Assembly (NCBI GenBank): GCA_001567115.1
Contig: LMZT01000059.1
Location: 1 to 48,204, forward strand
DNA: 48,204 nt
Origin: Candidatus Hinthialibacteria bacterium OLB16
GTDB lineage: Bacteria; Hinthialibacterota; Hinthialibacteria; OLB16
Direction of reading: 5' to 3'
The notes beneath the pieces were generated by a model, which saw only the letters and a list, made by a program, of their open reading frames with translations, was not told the DNA's origin and made no database searches. Position 1 is the first letter of the stretch, and every line of letters begins with the position of its first letter. A program made the translations under genes and the position numbers. Below, piece by piece: positions 18,749 through 28,558 of this stretch.

Positions 18749-19228
18749 CGTTCCATCCTCCTCAGAGCTCAGATTGAATGAATCTCCCTTATCGGGAAAT
18801 CCTTACAGATTGATCTTGAAGGAGATGCAGAAGCGACCTATCCGCAGGATGACACAACAGTGATGGGAAAGAACAGCATATACGGCATTTTACTTCAAAA
18901 AAAACACTCACCCACATCTAAAATAAAAAACGGCCTTCAAGCAAATGCGAACTTACAATCATGGAAATTGGATGTCAACAGAAAAATGAAAAAAAAGTAG
19001 AAACAGCTGAGGTTTCATTCGTCATTCAACCAACCCGGGCCTCTGTTGGAGGAAAGCAGGAAAGGGATAAATATTTTTTTCGGGCATATCTTTACTTTGA
19101 TCCTTATATTGATATTATCGCGATAGGCTACAACCCCCTACTGGTTGATAACCCAAGGAATTACAGTAAAAACTCCATTTTTCTCATGAAAGAGACAGGA
19201 GTTTGTTTGGTTCCGTGAGTGCCTCGCT
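18749..19228. other. Intergenic region between the surface-protein gene and the kinase gene
   Basis: 480 bases separate two divergent genes. The stretch is A+T-rich, especially 18890-19020, and must hold both promoters, but I see no clear -35/-10 pair. An 85-codon frame at 18961-19218 lacks a ribosome site and resembles no family I know. No repeat or RNA gene is seen. Confidence 0.4.
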
Positions 19229-21819
19229 ATGGATTCGACCTTCAGGAAAGAACCGACCGCGAAAGGCTTCCCTGCCCATCTCTTAGTCCTTTCCCTGGCA
19301 TTTTCAGCAGCAATTGTGGCTTTTGGACTGTGGTTTTATCAAGCCCAGAAGGCAGCCATTTTGCACCGGACGGAAAACGAGCTGGGTGCAGTCGCGAACT
19401 TGAAGGCGGATGAAATCACTGCCTGGTTTCGTGAACGATTGGCGGATGCAAAGGTCCTGTCTGACAATCGCTACCTGACTGCAAGAGCCATCCGATATTT
19501 AAGGAACCCTCAAACAGAGGATGGGAAAAGCATCCTCGCTCGGATGGACGGATTGATAGAGCACTACAAGTACCATGAGGTTCTCCTGGTATCGGAGACA
19601 GGTGAAATCTGTCTTCGGTCCGAGCATGGCCCCAGGCAGCTCAACCCCCAGACACGGGATGCCATAAAAAAGGCGCTTCTCGACCGGGAGCCGGTATTGG
19701 TGGATCTGTTTGTGGATGATGCCTCTCATGACATTTTCATGGATGTGGTCATCCCTGTTATCAGCGAGGAAGCCGATGGGGCAGCCAGCCGGGGAGCGGT
19801 CATCCTTCGGATCGATCCGGAAGATTACCTTTATCCTCTGATCGCAAAGTGGCCCACTCCCAGCGAAACCGCCGAAATTCTGCTGATCCGAAGAGAAGGC
19901 GAAGAGGTCCTTTTTTTGAGTGAGCTGCGGCACCGGCCGGAAGCCGCCATGAAGCTCCGAATCCCTTTGTCGAGGACGGAGCTCCCCTCAGTCCAAGCAG
20001 CCTTGGGTGGACGGGGGATTCTGGAAGGAACCGATTATCGTGGCGTCCGAGTCCTTATTTCGGTCAGCCGGGTCCCGAACACATCCTGGCTGATTTTGGC
20101 AAAGATGGATTACAGGGAAATTCTTTTGCCATTCCAGATTCAGGGATGGCTGATCATTTGTCTGGTAATCCTCTCGATTCTGATTGCCACAGGAGTTTTT
20201 TACATTTCCTGGCAGCGAAACAGCACCGAATACTTCCGTTCACAATATCATGCCCAACTGGAACGCCAAAACCTCCAGAAACGCTATGATTACCTGATGA
20301 AGTCTGCCAACGATATCATCCTGCTGGTGGACAAAGCGGGTCGATTTGTGGAGGTCAACGAGCGCGCACTCGATGCCTACGGATACACGAAGGAGGAATT
20401 CTTTCAGCAGTTGTCAACAGCAGATATCATCGCCCCGCAAGACCGTGAATCATTCCAGCAGAAAATGGATGAATCAAAGAAGGCAGGGGCCTATGTCCGG
20501 GAAGGGCGCCATGCCAGAAAAGATGGCTCCGAGTTTCCGGTCGAGGCCAGCGCCCGTTGGATCGAGGTCGATGGCCAGGAGTACCTGCTGTCGATCGTCA
20601 GGGATGTCACCGAGAGGAACAACCTTTACAAAGATAAACTCTTTTTCAGCCAGACAATGGATGCAAGCCTCAATGAGCTTTACCTCTTCGATCCGGTTTC
20701 ATTCCATTTCCGGTATGCCAATCAGGGGGCGCTCGGGAATCTGGGATATACTCTGGATGAAATGAAGAGACTCACTCCTCTCGATCTCAAAGCGGAGTTC
20801 ACATCCGCCACGTTCCAGAAAATCCTCTCGTCATTGATCAGCAGGCAGAAGGATTTGCAGATCTTCGAAACAACCCACCGCAGAAAAGATGGAACCCAAT
20901 ACCCGGTCGAGGTCCGCCTGCAGCTGATTGACCAGGGCAGCGACCGGGTGTTTCTGGCAGTGGTGCTGGATGTGACAGAAAGAAAGAAGGTGGAGCAGTT
21001 TCGGGAGCAATTGATGAAATCCCTGCGCGAAAAAACGGAGGAAATGGAAAACCTCCTGTATGTCAGCTCCCATGATCTCCGCTCACCTCTGGTCAACATC
21101 CAGGGATTCAGCCGGAGGCTTGAAAACCTGGTTCAGACCCTGGATCAATCGATCGAAAACTCTGCCGACATGGAAGAGGTGCGAGCCACTGTCCTTCCCA
21201 TACTCAAGGAGCGAATCCCTTCTTCCCTGAAGTATATCCTTGCCAGCGCCACCAAGATGGACACACTCATCAATGGCCTGCTGCGAATCTCAAGACTGGG
21301 GAGGGCCCCGCTCAACCCATCCCTGGTGGATATGAACCAGTTGATTCAATCGATTCTGGCCACAATGGAGCACCAGATTCAGGAGGCAGGAGCCACTATC
21401 GAATGCAGCCAATTGCCACCCTGCTGGGGTGATTCCTGCCAGATCAATCAGGTTTTCAGCAATCTGATCGATAATGCTTTGAAGTACCGGGATGAAAACC
21501 ATCCGCTGGTGGTACAGATATCCGGAGAAGTTCTGGCTGACCAGGTGAAATATGCTGTCGAAGATAACGGGATCGGCATCAAGAGCGAATACCAGAAAAA
21601 TATCTGGGGATTGTTTACACGAATCGACCCCCTCGGAAAAACTCCCGGGGAGGGGTTGGGATTAGCTGTCGTCAAAAAATAGTCCACCGGCTTCATGGGA
21701 CTGTCAGCCTGGAATCAGCTCCAGACCATGGCTGCCGTTTCCTGATCACCCTGCCTGCCAGAGAAACCTCGAATGAATCTCAAGAGAACCATGACAGAGG
21801 AAGGGGAACCGATACTTAA
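19229..21819 (+). CDS. Membrane sensor histidine kinase with two PAS domains (one frameshift near the end)
   Basis: A transmembrane sensor kinase, 863 residues when repaired. Order: membrane helix at about 13-36, a periplasmic Cache-like sensor (about 40-300), a second helix at 304-328 (WLIICLVILSILIATGVFYI), PAS domains at about 350-465 and 470-590, a HisKA domain with His615 (VSSHDLRSPLVN), and an ATPase domain with NLIDNALKY, VEDNGIGI and GEGLGLAVVKK. An A6 run at 21674-21679 lacks one base, so the frame stops at 21682. With the base restored it continues IVHRLHGTVSLESAPDHG to a TAA at 21817, two bases before the regulator's ATG. It heads a three-gene signalling operon. Confidence 0.88.
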
Positions 21820-21820
21820 A

Positions 21821-22279
21821 ATGAGTGCTCAGCCTGCCCGAAACGAAATTATCCTTCTCCTTGCGGAGGACGACGATGGCCATGCGGAATTGATTATCGA
21901 ATGCCTGTCTGACACGGGAGTGAAAAACAGGATCATACGGTTCCGCGATGGAGAGGAGGTCATGGATTTCTTCACCAATGGCCGTTCCGGTCAAGAAGGG
22001 TACCAGGATGGCCAGGCCTATCTCCTTCTGCTGGATATTCGAATGCCAAAGCTGGATGGAATCCAGGTCCTCGAGCGGGTCAAACAGGACCACAAGTTGA
22101 AAACGATCCCCATCATCATGCTGACCACCACCGATGATCCCAAGGAAGTGGGCCGCTGCCACGAACTGGGATGCAACAATTACATAACCAAACCAGTGGC
22201 TTTCAAATCATTTGTCGAAACTCTCCATCACCTGGGCTTGTTTCTTCTGATCATCCAGGTTCCAACAGTTAACAGATGA
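21821..22279 (+). CDS. CheY-like single-domain response regulator (Rcp1 type)
   Basis: A 152-residue receiver domain with no output domain. The phospho-acceptor is the Asp in LLLLDIRMPKLDG. The acidic pair is in LLAEDDDGHAEL, the Thr in IIMLTTTDD and the Lys in NYITKPVAF. The sequence RFRDGEEVMDFFTNG, with an inserted variable loop, is typical of the Rcp1 subgroup that works with PAS or phytochrome kinases. The start at 21821 follows AGGAAGGGG and fits the end of the repaired kinase; ATGs at 21773 and 21791 in the same frame are alternatives. It probably relays phosphate from the adjacent kinase, perhaps to the hybrid kinase that follows 13 bases later. Confidence 0.92.
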   Translation: MSAQPARNEIILLLAEDDDGHAELIIECLSDTGVKNRIIRFRDGEEVMDFFTNGRSGQEGYQDGQAYLLLLDIRMPKLDGIQVLERVKQDHKLKTIPIIMLTTTDDPKEVGRCHELGCNNYITKPVAFKSFVETLHHLGLFLLIIQVPTVNR

Positions 22280-22292
22280 AGGAGAATAACCT

Positions 22293-24227
22293 GTGCAGGA
22301 AAGCGAATCCGAGCTGGTCTTACTGGTCGAAGATGATCCCGGAATATCCGAGCTGATTCTGGAAGCGCTGAGCCAGCTCCGCCTGGAAACAGCCACTGCA
22401 GCCACTGGCAGGCAGGGTCTGGAATGGCTAAAGAGCCAGACACCCAGCCTGGTGATTCTCGACTATTCCCTTCCGGACATGAACGGCTTCCAGTTTTTGT
22501 CCGATGCCCGGTCTCTCAACATCCACATCCCCTCTTTTATTGTCGCAACCGGTGTTGGAGACGAACGAACCGCGGTCGAGCTCATGAAAAACGGGGCCAG
22601 GGATTACCTGGTCAAGGATTCGAACTTCCTCGATATCCTGCCGATTTCAGTCAAACGGGTTCTTGCCTGGAGCAAAACTGAGCGGACACTTCAGAAAGCC
22701 CAGACAGAACTCAACCGAATGGCGCTGGTGGTGGAGCAGGCTGCCGATTCAATAATGATTACCGACCTGGCAGGCCGGATCGAATATGTCAACCCTGCCT
22801 TTGAAAAGGTGACAGGCTATACAAAAGCAGAAGCGATCGGCCAGAAACCGCGCTTTCTCCGAAGCGGGAAACATGACAGTGGTTTTTATGCCACAATGTG
22901 GGAATCCATTTCGAGCGGAAGGACCTGGACAGGACGATTCATCAACAAGCGCAAAGACGGGACGCTTTTTCATGAAGATGCAACCATTTTTGCCATCCAG
23001 GATCAGGATGGAAAAATCCTGCAATATGCCGCGGTAAAAAAAGATATCACCCAGGAAGTCGAAATCCAGGAACAACTCCGTCAGGCGCATAAGATGGAGG
23101 CTGTGGGTTTGCTGGCGGGAGGGGTCGCCCATGATCTGAATAACCTGCTGACTCCGATTCTGGGATATGGCGAAATGCTGCTGGGAGATCCCTCCCTGGC
23201 ACCGCCTCACCATCATGATGTGGAACAGGTGGTCAATGCCGGGAAGAAAGCACGGGACCTGGTTCGCCAGCTGATGGCCTTCGGCCGCAAGCAGGTGCTG
23301 GAGATGTGCGTTATCGATCTCAACAGCATCATCACCGATTTCACCAAACTCCTTCGCCGAACACTGCGTGAGGACATTCGCATTGTGCTGAACCTTTCAA
23401 CCCGGAGCTGCCATGTGCGCGCCGACCGAAGCCAGATGGAACAGGTGCTGATGAATCTGCTGGTCAACGCGCAGGATGCCATGCCACAGGGAGGGAAGTT
23501 GTCGATCGAAACAGACACAGTTGAACTCGATGAACAATATACCGCCACCCATCTGGGGGCCATTCCCGGCCCCTATGTCGTTCTGACTGTGGGAGATTCC
23601 GGCTGTGGCATGGAAAAGGAAACCCTGTCCCGCATCTTCGAACCGTTCTACACCACCAAAACGCTTGGCAAAGGAACCGGGCTGGGCCTGGCAACTGTTT
23701 ATGGAATCGTCAAGCAGCATGGAGGCAACATCACGGTTTACAGTGAGCCTGGGCAGGGGACATCCTTTAGAATATATCTCCCGGAACTCCTGGAACCTGA
23801 AACTGCTGCCGGGATGAAGACAGCCTCGGAAACATTGCCGACCGGCAATGAAACCATCCTGGTGTCCGAAGATGATCCATCGGTGCGCCAGCTGACTTCC
23901 AGCATGCTGCATCGCCTGGGCTACAGGGTCTACAGTGAAGAAACTCCGGATGGCTGCCTGCGGGTGCTCAATGAACTCCAGCGGCCGATCGATTTATTGC
24001 TGACCGATGTGGTGATGCCATACATGAATGGGAAGGAGCTGCATGCACTGCTCGCAGGAAAAATTCCAAACCTCAAGGTTCTGTACATGTCAGGCCATAC
24101 CACACATGTCATCGCTGAACGCGGAGTCCTCGAGGAAGGGATGTTTTTTATCCAGAAGCCATTTACCCTTAAAGCACTCTCGGAAAAGATCCGGGAGGTT
24201 CTTGACCACAAGAAAACAAACCCATAA
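22293..24227 (+). CDS. Hybrid histidine kinase: REC-PAS-HisKA-HATPase-REC
   Basis: A 644-residue soluble hybrid kinase. It begins with GTG at 22293 behind GAAGGAG. The N-terminal receiver (residues 7-125) has Asp57 in VILDYSLPDMNG. A PAS domain spans about 135-255 (MITDLAGRIEYVNPAFEKVTGY). The HisKA segment has His280 in GGVAHDLNNLLTPI, followed by the ATPase domain with NLLVNAQDAMP, VGDSGCGM, FEPFYTTK and GTGLGLATVYG. A C-terminal receiver has Asp572 in LLLTDVVMPYMNG. No membrane segment is present. Input through the first receiver suggests a relay from the upstream kinase and regulator. The output gene is not in the window. Confidence 0.94.
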   Translation: MQESESELVLLVEDDPGISELILEALSQLRLETATAATGRQGLEWLKSQTPSLVILDYSLPDMNGFQFLSDARSLNIHIPSFIVATGVGDERTAVELMKNGARDYLVKDSNFLDILPISVKRVLAWSKTERTLQKAQTELNRMALVVEQAADSIMITDLAGRIEYVNPAFEKVTGYTKAEAIGQKPRFLRSGKHDSGFYATMWESISSGRTWTGRFINKRKDGTLFHEDATIFAIQDQDGKILQYAAVKKDITQEVEIQEQLRQAHKMEAVGLLAGGVAHDLNNLLTPILGYGEMLLGDPSLAPPHHHDVEQVVNAGKKARDLVRQLMAFGRKQVLEMCVIDLNSIITDFTKLLRRTLREDIRIVLNLSTRSCHVRADRSQMEQVLMNLLVNAQDAMPQGGKLSIETDTVELDEQYTATHLGAIPGPYVVLTVGDSGCGMEKETLSRIFEPFYTTKTLGKGTGLGLATVYGIVKQHGGNITVYSEPGQGTSFRIYLPELLEPETAAGMKTASETLPTGNETILVSEDDPSVRQLTSSMLHRLGYRVYSEETPDGCLRVLNELQRPIDLLLTDVVMPYMNGKELHALLAGKIPNLKVLYMSGHTTHVIAERGVLEEGMFFIQKPFTLKALSEKIREVLDHKKTNP

Positions 24228-24250
24228 TCCCCCGGGGAGGTTTCTGTCCG

Positions 24251-25150
24251 ATGAAGTACCGCCAGCTGCTGATTCTGCTGTTTGCATCTTTGCAATTGTC
24301 TTTTGCACAGGGAAGTGATCAAAAGGAGGGAAACATGGACAGCACATCCCCCACAAAGGGCCACCCAATTCTATTATGGGAGGGGATGCCCCGTGGAATG
24401 AAAGTGGATGACGGTTTCCGTCCAACCCTGACCCCGCAGCTTCTGGATGCTGAAAAACCGCTTGGCGCTGTGGTTGTCGTTCCTGGAGGAGGCTACCAGG
24501 GGCGCGCCGAACATGAGAAATGGCCGATCGCCGATCATTTCAACCGGGCTGGCCTCCATGCCTTTGTGCTGGATTACCGTGTCAGTCCGCATCGCGATCC
24601 GGAGCCTTTGCTCGATGTTTCACGGGCGGTTCGGATGATCCGGGCCAATGCGGATGCCTGGAAAGTCAAGCCGGATAAAATCGCGGTGCTCGGATTTTCG
24701 GCGGGTGGTCATCTGACTGGCTCGCTGGGTGTGTTTTTTGATCGAGGAGATGCCGAGGCAGGCGATCCGATCGACCACCAGAGCAGCCGCCCGGATGCCA
24801 TCGTCCTGTGCTATGCGGTGATCTCCTCGAAAGGGCATGGACACCAGGGTTCCTTCAGGCATCTGCTGGGAGAGAATGCCTCCGAAGCCGATCTGCAACG
24901 GATGTCCCTCGAAGATCAGGTCACCCAGGATACCCCGCCCACTTTCCTGTGGCATACCGCCGACGACCCGGTTGTGCCAGTCGAAAACAGCCTGCTTTTC
25001 GCCTCGGCATTGAGCGCCCACAAGGTGCCTTTTGAATTACATGTTTATCCTTCAGGCCATCATGGAATGGGAATCGCATCGGGGGAAGATGCGCATGTGG
25101 GAACCTGGGGTGCTTTGTGTGTGGAATGGTTGAAGGGGATGGGCTGGTAG
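24251..25150 (+). CDS. Secreted alpha/beta hydrolase, esterase/acetylxylan-esterase-like
   Basis: A 299-residue exported hydrolase with signal peptide LLILLFASLQLSFAQG. The oxyanion motif is PGGGYQGRAEHE (residues 78-89), the nucleophile Ser150 is in GFSAGGH, the acid is Asp238 or Asp239 in HTADDPVVP, and the His is His270 in SGHHGMG. This pattern is that of the BD-FAE/ExbL-type esterases that remove acetyl or feruloyl groups from plant or algal polysaccharides. It begins 23 bases after the hybrid kinase on the same strand and ends at a terminator. The substrate is inferred only from family and from the other glycan genes here. Confidence 0.88.
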   Translation: MKYRQLLILLFASLQLSFAQGSDQKEGNMDSTSPTKGHPILLWEGMPRGMKVDDGFRPTLTPQLLDAEKPLGAVVVVPGGGYQGRAEHEKWPIADHFNRAGLHAFVLDYRVSPHRDPEPLLDVSRAVRMIRANADAWKVKPDKIAVLGFSAGGHLTGSLGVFFDRGDAEAGDPIDHQSSRPDAIVLCYAVISSKGHGHQGSFRHLLGENASEADLQRMSLEDQVTQDTPPTFLWHTADDPVVPVENSLLFASALSAHKVPFELHVYPSGHHGMGIASGEDAHVGTWGALCVEWLKGMGW

Positions 25151-25158
25151 AAGGAGAA

Positions 25159-25190
25159 AGGGGCGAACCATTGCGGTCCGCCCCTGTTTT
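25159..25190 (+). terminator. Terminator between convergent hydrolase and pseudopilin genes
   Basis: The stem AGGGGCG-ACC, loop ATTG and returning CGG-CGCCCCT are followed by GTTTTAA on the plus strand. On the minus strand a pyrimidine-rich tract (CTTTCTCCTTCT) follows, so it may serve both genes. Confidence 0.85.
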
Positions 25191-25201
25191 AACGAATCTT
25201 T

Positions 25202-25915
25202 TTATTCGCCTTCCTGCTGATACTTGGCGACCTTTCCGCCGCCAAGGTCACGGTAGACATTGCCTCGTTTGAATTCACCCACAGTTTTGTAGATATCCCC
25301 AAAGCTGCGGGTGCCATTGGTCGGGCTGTATACCCAGAGGGTTGTTCCATAGGGGAACTCATCGTTCCCGGAGGTGCCGTCATTGGCATCCGGCCCGATG
25401 CAGAGCACCAGATAGGCATGAATGCAGCGCGAGTCACCCCATTTTCTGAGGTTTTTGTCGCGATAGATGGTTCGGCGGGTCCCCTTGCCACACTGCGGAG
25501 TGCTGTCGGAACCTGAACCACCTTCATAATACAGGGCGCGGTTTCTCATGACACCTCCCGCTTCCGGGCCACCGGTATCCACCTGCTCGCCCCAGGGATC
25601 CCGCGGAAGCGAGGTCACATATTTGATCGGGCTGGTAAGCTGGGTATATCCATCCTGGTCTCCAGCGACCGGGTGAGGCCAGATCGAATCATGATCGCGT
25701 GGATAGCCACCGAAATCGAGCCTGTAAGACTCAAGCGCGTTGGCATAAGTTCTGGCTTCGGCTTTGGCTTTGGCGACTTTGGACCGTTGCTGTGCTTCCA
25801 TGAAATTGGGCAGTGCGATGGCGATCAGGATCAGGATGATGGCAATTACGATGAGAAGCTCGATCAGGGTAAAACCTTTGGCTGCAGAAGAACTTTGTAC
25901 AAAAAACTTTTTCAT
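25202..25915 (-). CDS. Type II secretion/type IV-like pseudopilin
   Basis: A 237-residue pseudopilin. The prepilin site GFTLIELLIVIAIILILIA has Phe after the cleaved Gly and Glu at +5, as required for assembly. The helix continues as PNFMEAQQRSKVAKAKAE. A globular domain follows with G/P-rich motifs (FGGYPRDHDSIWPHP, TQLTSPIKYVTSLP, DPWG) typical of the large GspG-like secreted pilins of Planctomycetes and uncultured phyla, where they often occur alone. Start at ATG 25915; an in-frame GTG at 25933 adds six residues. No secretion ATPase or peptidase gene is nearby. The protein is probably processed by a peptidase encoded elsewhere. Confidence 0.92.
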   Translation of the reverse strand: MKKFFVQSSSAAKGFTLIELLIVIAIILILIAIALPNFMEAQQRSKVAKAKAEARTYANALESYRLDFGGYPRDHDSIWPHPVAGDQDGYTQLTSPIKYVTSLPRDPWGEQVDTGGPEAGGVMRNRALYYEGGSGSDSTPQCGKGTRRTIYRDKNLRKWGDSRCIHAYLVLCIGPDANDGTSGNDEFPYGTTLWVYSPTNGTRSFGDIYKTVGEFKRGNVYRDLGGGKVAKYQQEGE

Positions 25916-26003
25916 GTGCTGGTGAATCCTCACTTTCCATTGTGTATAATAATATAAGATTTCTCCGCCGTAAACACTTTTAATATTATATCCACTCTCT
26001 CAT

Positions 26004-26051
26004 CAAAGAAAAGAGCAAATCCGGGGGTACAGCCTGTGGCCATACCCCCGG
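26004..26051 (-). terminator. Terminator of the jelly-roll surface protein gene
   Basis: A nine-base stem CCGGGGGTA/TACCCCCGG with a 13-base loop starts 14 bases after the stop codon. On the minus strand it is followed by ATTTGCTCTTTTC. This supports an end of transcription here. Confidence 0.7.
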
Positions 26052-26064
26052 AGGCTGTCAACGA

Positions 26065-27216
26065 TCAGTACTGGGTCCAATCCTGGATTGGAAGTGCTTC
26101 GTCAATGTACACACAAACATTGTCGATTCCCCAGAACCAGTTGTTCCCGGCATTGTAGTGGCGCCACTTCATCACCATATTGGAGGCAGCCTGGCGTGCC
26201 GGCAGAGTGAATTGAAGATTTGCATTCTGGACATCGACACCATCGTTATCACCACCGCCATCGATTTCCAGGACTCCCTGGCAGCAGTAGTGCATCAGGA
26301 TTTCATCGGCGCCGCCATTGAACGAAACGGCGAACGACACTTCAGCGGGATCTTCCTGGCGGTAATGGCTGTCGAAGATGATCTGAATCGGTGTGTTGGC
26401 TGGAACCGGGATGGATGGAGTCAGCAGAGTCGAATCAAAAGAACCCTGGCCCGCAGGAGAGTTGCAATCATCCCATTCATCCGGATCCGTAATGGCAAGG
26501 ACCCCGTTCGATAAGGCGAAGGCGCCGCGCTGCTGGCCATCGGCATCGGTCCAGAAGCTCATGGTTGCGAAGCTCCAGCCCTGCCATTCGAGAGTCCCGA
26601 CAGCACCCATCTGGGAGTTGTCAATCGACCAGCCAGCGGGTGTCTGATGGGTCCACCCCAGATTGTTCAGGTCGGTAATCCCTCCGGTGCAATTCAACTC
26701 ATCCGAGGCTGGTTTGAGAACGCTTGCCAGGCTGTCAAAGTTTTCGCAGAAGATGGAGGCTGTCCCTTGCGGCCCACCAACTGAGAAAGTGAATGATGGC
26801 CCATACGGCCCCGGGGTTCCACCGACAGTCACATGGCGTGCACGCACCAGGAAAGTATCCGAAGCGGCAAGCCCGGTGATCGCGAATTGAGTCAGATCAC
26901 CCGCATTGACCGAACCCGAAACCATGGGGGAATCAAAATTGCCGTTAATGCGAATGACCTGGTAATCGGTACGGCCATGGGTTTCGTTGCTTGTGGGATT
27001 GAAAGCGGAAGTGCTGAAACCAGTCAGACCACCCGGTGATTTTGCTTCATCGAGGTAGAAGCTGGTCCTTGCATTGGTGACTGACGGGGCGGCGGGCGGA
27101 AGATCTCCCTGTCCACCTTTCACAGTAACATTATCGATTGCCCAGAACCAGGAGTCACCCGGTCCGGTGTAAGCAAAGCGGAAACGCACCTGCGGGAAAC
27201 CATTGACACCAAACAC
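26065..27216 (-). CDS. C-terminal part of the choice-of-anchor-J-like surface protein (same gene as 27222-28394)
   Basis: This 383-residue frame continues the frame that ends at 27222; it has no signal peptide and its first Met (FGVNGFPQVRF) is inside a domain. It holds the end of the second jelly-roll domain (SWFWAIDNVTVKGG), a fibronectin-III-like segment (AITGLAASDTFLVRARHV) and a third MAM/choice-of-anchor J domain (FCENFDSLASV, TPAGWSIDN, NWFWGIDNVCVY). Joined with the upstream frame by one inserted base near 27285 it makes a 776-residue secreted protein. It ends DWTQY without a sorting motif that I recognise. Confidence 0.75.
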   Translation of the reverse strand: MFGVNGFPQVRFRFAYTGPGDSWFWAIDNVTVKGGQGDLPPAAPSVTNARTSFYLDEAKSPGGLTGFSTSAFNPTSNETHGRTDYQVIRINGNFDSPMVSGSVNAGDLTQFAITGLAASDTFLVRARHVTVGGTPGPYGPSFTFSVGGPQGTASIFCENFDSLASVLKPASDELNCTGGITDLNNLGWTHQTPAGWSIDNSQMGAVGTLEWQGWSFATMSFWTDADGQQRGAFALSNGVLAITDPDEWDDCNSPAGQGSFDSTLLTPSIPVPANTPIQIIFDSHYRQEDPAEVSFAVSFNGGADEILMHYCCQGVLEIDGGGDNDGVDVQNANLQFTLPARQAASNMVMKWRHYNAGNNWFWGIDNVCVYIDEALPIQDWTQY

Positions 27217-27221
27217 AGGGA

Positions 27222-28394
27222 CTACATGGCGCAGATAATTGGTTTCATTACCCGCTTCTGATTTGCCCTGGTAAGTCCAGGCAGCTGCGCCCTCCAGGTA
27301 GTGCCATTATCGGTGCTGACCTCAACTCGTTCATTGGCGGCAGCGTTTTGAACGATTTCGGAGTCGAAGATCAGATAAACCAGAGTCACACCAGTGGTAT
27401 TAATGGCCGGAGTGACCAGGAACTCATTATCCGGGCAGGAATCCGGATCCTTATCGGAATCGAAGATCGCGAACTTGGTATCGAGACGGTTGATCGAGCG
27501 ATCCCAGACCCCCCCAACATCCGAATTGGTGTAATAACGGGTCAAATCCCCAACCTGCCAGGGGTTCTCATCGCAGCCGGACTGGCGTGTCCAGCCTGCC
27601 GGGATCTGGCCGTCAGGAACGGATGAAAAAGTTTCTGTCGGAAGCAGGACAGTGGTGCCTGCGTTTTCAAGGTCGATGTTATCAACAACCACATCATCGA
27701 TCAGGGTAAACCAGCCATCCGAGTTCCCACGGCAGATGAAACGGACTTTCACCTGGGACTTGTTGGCAGCAACCGCGGTAATGTTGAGGTCCACGACACC
27801 ATAGATGCCATCGGCATTGTCGGTGGTGGGGAGGGGTGGATCGTAGCGCCACCGGCCCGGGTTGATACGCTGAAAAACCATGGTCCAGGTGGTTCCGTTG
27901 TCATTGGAGGCATACACCTCAAAACAGGTTCCATCAGGTTCGTTAAGGGTCGCATCGCAGGAAAAATGGAGGAAGACACTGCCGGCTCCGGTTGTTGAAA
28001 ATGCCGGAGAAGTAATGGCATAACCCATATTGTAGTTATCACCATCACCAGAACCTGCTTTGTCCGAGTCGCAGGCAATGGATTGGCCCGAGGAGGGAGA
28101 TCCATCCCGTGTGGGAGGATTTGTCCGGTTGCCGAACAACGAGTTCAATTGCCAGTCCGCATTTTCGGCAAGGGAATAGTCTCCTTCGACACCGCCCCCT
28201 GAAGCGCCTTCCGCGAGAAACAGTTCATTCAGGTTGGCTTTTGGCCAGACTGCCCAAAGCGCTGCATTGGTAGTGTAGGAGTTGAAGTCATCCTGGAAAT
28301 AAGTAGCCGCCATCACGGCTCCCGGTAAAATAAGAACAGAAACAGCCAGGACAGAATAAATCAAGACAGACAGGCAAACTTTACTTTTTTCCAT
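27222..28394 (-). CDS. Choice-of-anchor-J-like secreted jelly-roll protein, N-terminal part (frameshifted)
   Basis: The gene starts at 28394 behind AGGAGG with signal peptide LAVSVLILPGAVMAA. Two MAM-like jelly-roll domains are visible: the first from YFQDDFNSYTTNAALW to FTLIDDVVVDN, the second from TETFSSVPDGQIPAGW onward. Recurrent phrases are GWTRQSG, TTWTMVFQ and DNGTTWR, as in choice-of-anchor J proteins found in cell-surface or sorted proteins. After TTWR the frame goes to LPGLTRANQK and stops at 27222, whereas the next frame gives GAAAWTYQGKSEAGNETN and joins the following ORF. One base is therefore missing around 27283-27290. The function is probably adhesion or glycan binding at the surface; the ligand is unknown. 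Confidence 0.78.
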   Translation of the reverse strand: MEKSKVCLSVLIYSVLAVSVLILPGAVMAATYFQDDFNSYTTNAALWAVWPKANLNELFLAEGASGGGVEGDYSLAENADWQLNSLFGNRTNPPTRDGSPSSGQSIACDSDKAGSGDGDNYNMGYAITSPAFSTTGAGSVFLHFSCDATLNEPDGTCFEVYASNDNGTTWTMVFQRINPGRWRYDPPLPTTDNADGIYGVVDLNITAVAANKSQVKVRFICRGNSDGWFTLIDDVVVDNIDLENAGTTVLLPTETFSSVPDGQIPAGWTRQSGCDENPWQVGDLTRYYTNSDVGGVWDRSINRLDTKFAIFDSDKDPDSCPDNEFLVTPAINTTGVTLVYLIFDSEIVQNAAANERVEVSTDNGTTWRAQLPGLTRANQKRVMKPIICAM

Positions 28395-28558
28395 ACCACG
28401 ACCTCCTGTTGGGATTTTCCGGAACTATATGTTTCAGGTTGGAGCCTGTCAACAAAAAAAAGGAATTTCTGGACAGAAAATAAATGGCTCGCATACAAAA
28501 AAATAGACGCGTAAACACCGGCATCAGGGGGAGTTCACAGGCGGGTGAAAATTTAATA

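Noticed and set aside
18961-19218. An 85-codon plus-strand frame before the kinase gene
   Set aside because: No ribosome site, no recognisable family and A+T-rich intergenic composition.
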